NCBI GenBank assembly: GCA_002695025.1
Contig: NZNV01000017.1
Coordinates: 620,001 to 684,000, forward strand
Reading direction: 5' to 3'
From: Owenweeksia sp.
Lineage (GTDB): Bacteria > Bacteroidota > Bacteroidia > Flavobacteriales > Schleiferiaceae
Length of the DNA stretch: 64,000 bases
Part shown: one piece after another, positions 18,514 through 24,972 of the stretch
Numbering within the stretch: the stretch's first letter is position 1
Layout of the letters: every line of letters starts with the position of its first letter
Made by a program: the position numbers and the translations under genes
The notes under the pieces: generated by a model
The model's database searches: none
The model's input: only the letters and a program-made list of their open reading frames with translations
Told to the model about the DNA's origin: nothing

Positions 18514-19332
18514 TTACCTTCGGGGAGGTGATACCGATCGCATACCACTGCGGTTTCCCCAGGGGCGGCTCAGGCTATGATCCGAACCGCTATCCTGCTG
18601 CCCGCCCAAAGCAACAAATATCGCCTTCAGCCTTTCCCGCGCTTGTACTTGTAGCCTTCTGTCAGACACACTTGCGTTGGCGTCTGGCCTTTGGTCACTG
18701 GCGGTGGCAGGAGCAGCAAACTCGTTAAGTGTAAAGGCTATGGCCCTCTTCCGCATAGCTGAAGATAGAGTGGTTAGCTTACTGCCTTTCTTCAGTTCTT
18801 CCTGAAGGCTTTCGGCTACCGCCCGCTTGCGCTTCAGGTCCATCTCATGATGTACACTGCTGTTGCCCCTTGCCTTTGAATCCCATATACCCTTACCGGC
18901 AGCGGTAGGGTGCTGCATTTTACCCTTCCCGGAAGAAAAACCAACCATGTGAGTGGGTAGACGGTCTTCAGATAAGCTGTTGTAAAAAGCATCTAGTGTA
19001 GCCCCTGATTTTCCCGAAAGGGAAGAGCGGGAAGCACTGCCGCGCATAAGTGAACGTACCGAAGAAGTGGAAACCAATTCATCGTGTTCAGGTTTCAGGT
19101 TGCGGTAAGCCGTACCAAAACGTTTATTGGTAAGAACAACCATATCCCGTGTTTTCAGGCTCCTTACCAGCTTACTCCTCTTGGCAGACATCGTGTCTGA
19201 AGAAGATTGTAGCCCGATTTGCTCACCTGCCATTTTAAATTCAGCGTTCAGGCTGTTGTGCGTAGGCTGGCTATTCTTTTTTAACGTGCTTTTACGCCTG
19301 GTTCTCTTTCTAGTGCTGGACTGGGTGGCCAT
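18514..19332 (-). CDS. Basic Ser/Arg/Lys-rich protein of unknown function (272 aa)
   Basis: Not recognised. The protein is soluble, without signal peptide or membrane span. It starts with a strongly basic segment (TRKRTRRKSTLKKN, residues 7-20) and ends SVSPPRR; Ser, Arg and Lys are abundant throughout. Its ATG follows the stop codon of the 541-aa gene without a gap (19333/19332), so the two must be co-transcribed and are probably translated in concert. Together with the collar gene upstream they form a three-gene set. A nucleic-acid-binding or capsid/tail-packing role is conceivable from composition alone; nothing in the sequence proves it. Confidence 0.72.
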   Translation of the reverse strand: MATQSSTRKRTRRKSTLKKNSQPTHNSLNAEFKMAGEQIGLQSSSDTMSAKRSKLVRSLKTRDMVVLTNKRFGTAYRNLKPEHDELVSTSSVRSLMRGSASRSSLSGKSGATLDAFYNSLSEDRLPTHMVGFSSGKGKMQHPTAAGKGIWDSKARGNSSVHHEMDLKRKRAVAESLQEELKKGSKLTTLSSAMRKRAIAFTLNEFAAPATASDQRPDANASVSDRRLQVQARERLKAIFVALGGQQDSGSDHSLSRPWGNRSGMRSVSPPRR

Positions 19333-20958
19333 CTACCCCTCCTCAATCGAAATAGCCCGTACCTGGTAATCGCAGTCCTCGTGGTATTCACCTCCAATAG
19401 GTTCTATGGTAATCTGTATGGAGTTAAGGCCCAGCTGAAGGTAATCATGGTAATCCACCGAAGTGAAATTCTGGTTGCGGAGCGAGATGGAAAGCATATT
19501 GTTTTCTCCGCCTTCCGCTTCCTGAGCATCTACATATTGGGTAATGGTAGTTTCAGTATCCTCATTGATTACCATGGTAAGAACCACCCCTGTAGCCCCG
19601 GTTTTCCAGTGCTTCATAAACAGGTTGTAGTTACTGATCGAATCGATTACCTTAAAATAGAGGGTCATTTGTAAAGTAGTACAGTTGGAGGCAAAACCAG
19701 CGGTTAAAGAAGTTTCTGAAGCCTCAAAGCCTGCACCTGCTTCACAGTCGCTGGGGTAGCTTGTGGTATCCATGATCAGCAGGTCATTCGTGGCCGAAAT
19801 GATCTTAAAGGGAACCGGGGCACTGTTGTCAGTAGCAGGTGCTGGTTTAATGATAAATCGGTTGGGGATAAATCCCACTATAGCCGCTACACTCAAAGGA
19901 CTGAGAGCCATAAAGTTCAGGTTAAGATCCGTACTCAGGTCCCCGTTAAGGCTTATGGGCTGCTGGTCAATATATACCTGTACACCATAGGATGAGTCAC
20001 CATCCGACCCCTTTTGGATCAATAGGTGCGAAGCTGTAAAATAGTTTACCGTATGGTCAATGGTAACCGTATCCTGCTTGCTGTCGTTAGGTATTACTAC
20101 CAGCCATGACGATTTCATCACAAAGTTGATCCCATAAATAGAGAGCTCACTGGGAGGATAAAGCGAACCCCCGTTATCATACAAGCGGTCCTGCATGGAA
20201 GTAGGTATAACCACTTCCACCTGGTTACTGTTATCCGGGTTGATAGTACCGGTGGTTTTACGGCATTCAATAGTGTTCCAGGGATATTCCTGTCCGAAGG
20301 TCCACGTAGGTTCCTGCGAGGCAGGGTTTACCAGGGCGTAGGCCCCCCAGTCCTTGATACTCATGGATGCCGAACGGGAAGAGTCCAGCGACTTATTGGC
20401 GGAAACCTCCGTTCCCGTGGTTTGGGATTTTTCATGGGTAACGGTTGAGGAATGTTCGTAGGTAGCCGAACCGCCTCCAAAATTCTCCCCCACGCTTACC
20501 GAGGTGCTGAAGGAATTGGTTTGTGAAACCGATGAACCCACTGTATTAGTGCTGGAATTGGACTTGGATTGCCCGTCTGAACTGCCGGCAGAACTGGAAG
20601 ACTCTACCTGTGTGTTTATGGTTTGTGGTGAATAATCTACAAGCTCAAAAGATCCACCGTCTATGGACATACGCGTACTGAGCATAGCCGGGTAGTCATT
20701 ATAACTGTCCAGGTTGGTATCCGGACCCGAAGTAAGGCCCGTAGGGTTGTAGATCTTGATGCGTTGTGTACCGTTTACGATGAACTTCTGATTCTTGGCT
20801 TTGCTAACGGATCCAGGTCCGTTGGACTGAACATCCTCGTAAAGGCTCACTTCGTATTCCATGGCTATGGAACCGATCACCTCTTCAGAACCGGATTCAG
20901 TGCGCCTGGAGAGCGCACTGGATCGGGTATACGTATAAGGGTCTGATTTTTTAAACAT
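19333..20958 (-). CDS. Ser/Thr-rich beta-type protein of unknown function (541 aa)
   Basis: Not recognised. No signal peptide or membrane helix is seen. Residues about 112-200 are an uninterrupted low-complexity Ser/Thr/Gly/Asn stretch with alternating polar and small hydrophobic residues (NSFSTSVSVGENFGGGSATY, then STVTHEKSQTTGTEVS). This recalls the membrane-inserting stem of beta-pore-forming proteins of the aerolysin/ETX-MTX2 type or a fibrous phage protein; this is an impression, not a match. The remainder is beta-rich with repeated ITIEP/VTIDHTV-like strands. It lies 42 bp after the tail-collar gene and abuts the 272-aa gene, so it belongs to that operon. Confidence 0.75.
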   Translation of the reverse strand: MFKKSDPYTYTRSSALSRRTESGSEEVIGSIAMEYEVSLYEDVQSNGPGSVSKAKNQKFIVNGTQRIKIYNPTGLTSGPDTNLDSYNDYPAMLSTRMSIDGGSFELVDYSPQTINTQVESSSSAGSSDGQSKSNSSTNTVGSSVSQTNSFSTSVSVGENFGGGSATYEHSSTVTHEKSQTTGTEVSANKSLDSSRSASMSIKDWGAYALVNPASQEPTWTFGQEYPWNTIECRKTTGTINPDNSNQVEVVIPTSMQDRLYDNGGSLYPPSELSIYGINFVMKSSWLVVIPNDSKQDTVTIDHTVNYFTASHLLIQKGSDGDSSYGVQVYIDQQPISLNGDLSTDLNLNFMALSPLSVAAIVGFIPNRFIIKPAPATDNSAPVPFKIISATNDLLIMDTTSYPSDCEAGAGFEASETSLTAGFASNCTTLQMTLYFKVIDSISNYNLFMKHWKTGATGVVLTMVINEDTETTITQYVDAQEAEGGENNMLSISLRNQNFTSVDYHDYLQLGLNSIQITIEPIGGEYHEDCDYQVRAISIEEG

Positions 20959-21000
20959 ATAAATAAGGTTTGGAAAATTGAATAGACAGAAAAGACCAGA

Positions 21001-21594
21001 TTAGCCGTTTACCCCGGTATATATAATATAATTGACCGCATAATAAGGCTGCACATTGTTGTGGCCCTGGGTAACTCCCGCTTTATTGGCCGTAAGGGTG
21101 TCATTGTCCATAGCAATAAGTGAATCCTCCGCCAGTACCCCTCCAGTGTAGGTGGATCCGGCCATACGGTTATCACTGTCTATTTTTCCCGAACCCGTAA
21201 AGCCGCTGTTAGAGGAGATACTGGTAGTTCCACCCCAGTTGGTGCCACCACCGCCCCATCCCAGGTGCTGGTGAGAAGGCATTTGCTGTTGGTTAAGAGT
21301 ATTCTGGTATTCACCACCCGTTTGATTCAGGGTGAAGCTTTGAGATAGGTTGTTCAGATCCACACCGGTGCCCGTGCTAAGCAGCACCCGTCCGTTCAGA
21401 TTTGGAGTAGTAGAACTGTTAAGTGCCGAGATAAGGTCCGGGTACTTATCGGCCGGTATGGTGGACCCGTCACAGGGCAGCCAGCCGGCTGGGATGTTAC
21501 CACTAGGTAATAAAAAGGCAACAACGGTACCCATGGGTACATAGCCATTGGTAGGTACGGCCATAAGGCCTGCGGAGGAGCTTTCTTGTTTCAT
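21001..21594 (-). CDS. Phage tail collar domain protein
   Basis: Short tail-fibre-tip type protein with an N-terminal collar domain: residues about 22-62 contain VVAFLLPSGNIPAGWLPCDG and then PADKYPDL and PNLNGRVLLSTG. Gly/Thr/Ser-rich sequence follows with MPSHQHLGWGGGG, and the protein closes with NNVQPYYAVNYIIYTG. This is the usual layout of bacterial 'phage tail protein' collar genes of 170-200 residues (here 197). It lacks a signal peptide. It is the first gene of a three-gene minus-strand set and has a long AT-rich upstream region with several inverted repeats. Collar domains occur in phage fibres and also in stand-alone bacterial genes. Confidence 0.88.
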   Translation of the reverse strand: MKQESSSAGLMAVPTNGYVPMGTVVAFLLPSGNIPAGWLPCDGSTIPADKYPDLISALNSSTTPNLNGRVLLSTGTGVDLNNLSQSFTLNQTGGEYQNTLNQQQMPSHQHLGWGGGGTNWGGTTSISSNSGFTGSGKIDSDNRMAGSTYTGGVLAEDSLIAMDNDTLTANKAGVTQGHNNVQPYYAVNYIIYTGVNG

Positions 21595-21935
21595 AATATA
21601 AAAGGTTTGATTTAAAGGGTACTATAAGAACCCATTGATTATTAGTATACTCCTAAGGTATTATAAGGTGTTGGTATGCAGCCAATAAACCTTTGAATGG
21701 TAATTTTTTTTTAGTGGATGGATTTATAGGGATAAACCAATTACAATAGATAAATACTGTAATGTTGAAATAATAATTTAAATAGATCAATAGAATTTCT
21801 ATTTTGAAAATCAATCATTTACAATAATAGAATTCAAAGCCTTGGTAGTCTGGTTAGTATCTGATAAAAAGGGTTTTAACTCATATTTATTGGATGATAT
21901 AGAGATAGGAAAGAAAATTTTTATGCTCTTAAATG

Positions 21936-21962
21936 ATAAGGTATAAGAGCTCAATACCTTAT
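21936..21962. repeat. Inverted repeat ATAAGGTAT / ATACCTTAT
   Basis: Exact 9-bp arms at 21936-21944 and 21954-21962 with a 9-bp spacer. The same core occurs in the 16-bp inverted repeat at 18419-18455. Confidence 0.7.
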
Positions 21963-21971
21963 ACTAACAAG

Positions 21972-21998
21972 CTTTCATTGTGAAAGAATTTTCTTTCA
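21972..21998. repeat. Clustered TGAAAG/CTTTCA palindromes
   Basis: CTTTCA (21972-21977), TGAAAGAA (21981-21988) and TTCTTTCA (21991-21998) form two overlapping dyads; the second has perfect 8-bp arms with a 2-bp centre. It lies about 105 bp before the T9SS protein start and resembles a tandem operator. Confidence 0.6.
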
Positions 21999-22101
21999 TT
22001 TTTTGTTTAAATAACACTCTTATTTTATATATTCGGTTAGTGTTACGATAGCGGGCCCTACTATTAGTTAACACAATTCCTCCTAATCTAATTTTTACAT
22101 C

Positions 22102-24273
22102 ATGAAACTTTACTCTAAAACCTGCGCAAGGTTTGTTCTACTTGCTGTATTTCTCTATGTCAGTTTTTTACCCTCCTATGCCCAATCTGATGATGCGTTA
22201 GTGTATGATGATGTGGCACGGGTGCACCAGGATCCTGGTAGTATTAAAACCTTTAATACCCAAGGAAGTGTAAATGGTGATGCGGTGGCGGTAAGCCCCC
22301 AAATGTATGATGCTCTGAAAGATTACGCAGTGCATAGGCCGGATATACGTATTGACCTTTATCTCTCGGAATATGGTTTTTCCTTTGCAGAGATCCATCA
22401 ATTTGTTCTCGATTTTTATGGTAAAGTACCTGCCTTTATGCAGAATGAGGGAGGTAAAGGTGCCTCCTCCGGAGCCGAAACCACTTCAACCGATGAAGAT
22501 TGTGAGTGTGGCGTATTGTACCCCCGGGTAACACGTGATCGCAGTGCTGCCTATATCCATACTATTGTAGTCCCTTACATCTATAACTTGGTAAACCCTT
22601 ATATCAGTTATAACTATACTTGGGGCCTTAACGGTCCGGCCAAACTTAATTATGATGTATTTGAGATAAGGACACATAAGAAAACCAGTCGTACCCGTGA
22701 GTTGGAAAACGCCTACGCCAAGCTGGAGTTCCTCAACCTGTGTACCGGTGCTACCAAGGGAGTTCTTGTGCCTCCGGGCGGTCCCTGTGCCTGTGATAAG
22801 TTGGTGGATTTTATGGGCCACTATACCATCCGTGGTCAATTGGATGGTGAACTTAAAGGATGGCCTTTCAGCCGGGGTATCTGGGCTAATCTCGAAGATG
22901 TTTTCTCGGTATTTTCCAATGATGTTGTACTTGCCGGTATGCAATCTGAGGCCACCAACTTTCACCATTTTGAAACCGGAGGTCTGCGCAGGAACTTTGA
23001 AGAAAGTACCTGGTACCGCGATGGTCTATTGGCTTCAGTGGTAAGTATAGCCGGTAATATTGTAATTGCGGCCACCACCGGTAATTTTGATCAGAATTCC
23101 CTGAACCAGCTGGTTAGCGATATCCAGAGTTTTGTACCCAATCATACCAGTAGCGGTAGTAAGGGCGAGTTCACCAAATTTATGGAGTGGGACGAGTTCT
23201 TTATACTTAAGGCTAATGTGCCTAAAGAAGTATGGATGTCTTCCACCACCAAGATATCAGCCGGTGGGTACGGTCCTAGCTATGCCGCTTTTGCCGGTGT
23301 GCAAAGTGACCTCGATTATGCTTTCCTTATCAATGAAACCAAAAAATCAGATTGGAATGATGGTAATTTTCAAGGTGAAGATGAGGCCTGCTGTAGTGAA
23401 GGTATAGCCGGATGGTTCTACTCAGATAATTTTACCGAACACCGTGATGTAAACGGTGATGTAAAACCCGTTCTGATTGACTTCCTCAACCAGTATAGTA
23501 ATAACTGGACCATTGCACCGGGAGCCACAACCTTTAGCGGTGAGGTGCATGACCTCTATTACCCCGAGAGTATAATTAAGTCCACTGGTTTTTGCCAGGA
23601 TTATGAACCATGTGAGGACTTTATGATAGAGGGTCCCTTTGGACCGGAACTCATTGTCCCCATGATTGAGTTTGACCCCGTTAACCCTGCTGGGATCTAC
23701 TGCCTTGGCGATCCCTTTGATGTGGTGATTACCAATTACAGCGAGGCTGCTGATGACCTGGGGCTTAATGTGGAGATTTTCCTGAACCTTAGTTCCTATG
23801 ACAATGGGGTAGACCGCTTTACTGTGACTGAGCCCGGTGTGTACACCATTCGTTTTGGAGATGAGGGAGATCCCTGTGCACAGGAGTATAGCTTCTATAT
23901 TCCGGAATGTACGGGCATTGATACTAACTCAACCTATACAGACTCGTTATACGTTGAAGAAATCGACTCCTCCGGTAGTCCTGATCGTATTGCCGGAAGT
24001 CAGGGCAATTACCTCAATGGTGATCGTGGTTTTGAATTTTATCCCAATCCGGTAAGTGAAGAACTGAACATAGTAGATCAGAACTTTAACAACCGCAGGG
24101 AGGCCTTGCTTTATGTAATAGCCACTGTTGAAGGAAAAGCAGTATTAAGCGGTTCTTTGGATAACCGTATTACTCAGGTTGATTGTACGGAGTTATCACT
24201 CGGGATATATTCATTGCTGCTCTATCAAGGCGATAGTTTGCAAAAGGCAGTCAAATTTATAAGGTCAAAGTAA
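22102..24273 (+). CDS. T9SS type A sorting-domain protein, function unknown (723 aa)
   Basis: Secreted protein with signal peptide (about residues 1-27, ending SYAQ) and a C-terminal type A sorting domain (FEFYPNPVSEELNIVD... to LQKAVKFIRSK). It is therefore predicted to cross the outer membrane by the type IX system. The body of about 600 residues has no enzyme motif that I recognise. Cysteines occur in short clusters (CECG near residue 135, CACDK near 231, ACCSEG near 431), suggesting disulfides or metal sites. A beta-sandwich-like segment precedes the sorting tail (about 505-615). It is divergent from the tail-collar gene across 507 bp. An 11-bp hairpin follows the stop. Confidence 0.87.
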   Translation: MKLYSKTCARFVLLAVFLYVSFLPSYAQSDDALVYDDVARVHQDPGSIKTFNTQGSVNGDAVAVSPQMYDALKDYAVHRPDIRIDLYLSEYGFSFAEIHQFVLDFYGKVPAFMQNEGGKGASSGAETTSTDEDCECGVLYPRVTRDRSAAYIHTIVVPYIYNLVNPYISYNYTWGLNGPAKLNYDVFEIRTHKKTSRTRELENAYAKLEFLNLCTGATKGVLVPPGGPCACDKLVDFMGHYTIRGQLDGELKGWPFSRGIWANLEDVFSVFSNDVVLAGMQSEATNFHHFETGGLRRNFEESTWYRDGLLASVVSIAGNIVIAATTGNFDQNSLNQLVSDIQSFVPNHTSSGSKGEFTKFMEWDEFFILKANVPKEVWMSSTTKISAGGYGPSYAAFAGVQSDLDYAFLINETKKSDWNDGNFQGEDEACCSEGIAGWFYSDNFTEHRDVNGDVKPVLIDFLNQYSNNWTIAPGATTFSGEVHDLYYPESIIKSTGFCQDYEPCEDFMIEGPFGPELIVPMIEFDPVNPAGIYCLGDPFDVVITNYSEAADDLGLNVEIFLNLSSYDNGVDRFTVTEPGVYTIRFGDEGDPCAQEYSFYIPECTGIDTNSTYTDSLYVEEIDSSGSPDRIAGSQGNYLNGDRGFEFYPNPVSEELNIVDQNFNNRREALLYVIATVEGKAVLSGSLDNRITQVDCTELSLGIYSLLLYQGDSLQKAVKFIRSK

Positions 24274-24316
24274 GAATCCCCGACCTGAACAAAGGCCCGC
24301 GTAACATTAAATAAGA

Positions 24317-24344
24317 CACAGCCCGCTTCCTATAGCGGGCTGTG
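24317..24344 (+). terminator. Hairpin after the 723-aa T9SS gene
   Basis: CACAGCCCGCT (24317-24327) pairs perfectly with AGCGGGCTGTG (24334-24344) around TCCTAT. The U-tract is weak (CTCATTAAT), so termination may be partial. Confidence 0.7.
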
Positions 24345-24626
24345 CTCATTAATAAGTCATCCACATCAAAACTAAAAACCTGTTAAAGCCCTTTTATCCG
24401 TGCAAATCCCGTTTTTATAAGATGCGTATTTATCCGGGTATGCCAAAAGGCATGAGTTTTCACTAAACATAGTGTTTAGCCTTATCGGGTTATGGTTATT
24501 TCTGAATCTTGTAATATTAAAGATGTGCGGAGGTGATAATTGATTGATAAACAGAATTTTAAAAAGGTGTTTATCTGAAATAATAAGCCGTGGTTTAATT
24601 GGATAGGGATTAATGAGTAAAAAAGT

Positions 24627-24736
24627 GCTGTCCGTTAAGCAAAAACATGCTGTCCTTTTGATCCGAAAGTACTGTTCATTGAACTCAAACATGCCGTCCT
24701 TTTTAATATCCAAAACGGTTCGTGTAAAAATGAAGA
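24627..24736. repeat. Five-unit array of heptamers with exact 22-bp period
   Basis: The heptamers GCTGTCC (24627), GCTGTCC (24649), ACTGTTC (24671), GCCGTCC (24693) and ACGGTTC (24715) fit RCNGTYC and start exactly 22 bp apart. The bases just before each are AGT, CAT, AGT, CAT and AAA. The 15-bp segments between heptamers share only a loosely A-rich end. Such spacing (two helical turns on one face) is known for LytTR-regulator direct repeats and for transposase-binding sites in Tn7/IS21-type ends. Confidence 0.75.
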
Positions 24737-24757
24737 AGAGCGCCAGGCGCTCTTCTT
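24726..24757 (-). terminator. Terminator of the PID-CTERM-like gene
   Basis: On the minus strand AAGAAGAGCGCC and GGCGCTCTTCTT (24733-24757) form a long stem followed by CATTTTTACAC, which supplies a T-run. It lies 20 bp after the small gene ending at 24777. Confidence 0.8.
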
Positions 24758-24776
24758 TCGTATTCAGATGTTCTAT

Positions 24777-24947
24777 TTATGTCTTCCTTTTATGGGCACG
24801 CCTGGCTCCGTATACTGCTCCGGCACCCACCAGTAGCTCTATAAAGCCAAATGGAGTGGGAGCATCAGGATCAGTAGGCTGGCTAAAAGCAGCCGTGGAG
24901 ATAAGAAAAACAAAGGCTGTAAATAATAAGGTGTTTGATATTTTCAT
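24777..24947 (-). CDS. Short PID-CTERM-like exported peptide (56 aa)
   Basis: A complete 56-codon gene reading MKISNTLLFTAFVF... on the minus strand. It has a signal peptide (residues about 1-22, TAAFSQ), a Pro/Asp-rich spacer (PTDPDAPTPFGF), a short hydrophobic span (IELLVGAGAVYG) and a basic tail (ARRAHKRKT). This layout matches the small Bacteroidetes proteins with a C-terminal PID-CTERM sorting-type region (consensus about P-x-D/F-G-x-x-x-L-L-x-A-G-A-x-Y-G-x-[KR]). It lies 25 bp downstream of the 1,139-aa T9SS gene on the same strand and is followed by a terminator. The function of these peptides is unknown. Confidence 0.8.
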   Translation of the reverse strand: MKISNTLLFTAFVFLISTAAFSQPTDPDAPTPFGFIELLVGAGAVYGARRAHKRKT

Positions 24948-24972
24948 GCCGACAAATCTTTGTAAATAGGTG

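Larger units (their letters stand above)
21595..22101. other. 507-bp AT-rich divergent regulatory region without a gene
   Basis: Lies between the collar gene (-) and a T9SS-exported protein (+). No convincing open frame is seen. It holds an inverted repeat ATAAGGTAT/ATACCTTAT (21936-21944, 21954-21962). It also holds a cluster of TGAAAG/CTTTCA half-sites at 21972-21998. No TAnnTTTG element is evident on either side, so control by a non-standard sigma factor or an activator is possible. Confidence 0.6.
24345..24776. other. Non-coding stretch with hairpins and a 22-bp-periodic site array
   Basis: No convincing gene in about 430 bp; frames of 113 and 118 codons here have no protein-like composition. 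It contains inverted repeats CTAAACA/TGTTTAG (24463-24479) and GATAAACA/TGTTTATC (24546-24575), an ATGCC/GGCAT hairpin near 24440-24454, a five-unit periodic array (24627-24721) and a terminator for the flanking minus-strand gene. It may hold a small RNA gene, a binding-site array or the remnant of a mobile element end. Confidence 0.5.

Noticed and set aside
18420-18728. 102-codon plus-strand frame
   Set aside because: It starts inside the 16-bp hairpin and runs antisense through the 272-aa gene; no recognisable features.
13429-21594. Intact prophage or complete contractile injection system
   Set aside because: No integrase, capsid, terminase, tube, baseplate, lysis or ATPase genes, no attachment-site repeats seen, and chromosomal genes (apbE, S41 peptidase) interleave.
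24372-24713. 113-codon frame (-) and an overlapping 118-codon frame (+, 24613-24969)
   Set aside because: Composition is not protein-like, neither has a promoter, and they lie across hairpins and the 22-bp array. The plus frame is antisense to the clear PID-CTERM-like gene.
24627-24736. Reading the 22-bp array as a CRISPR
   Set aside because: Repeats share only about seven bases and the period is 22 bp; CRISPR repeats are 23-47 bp and near identical with unique spacers of similar size. No cas gene is present.
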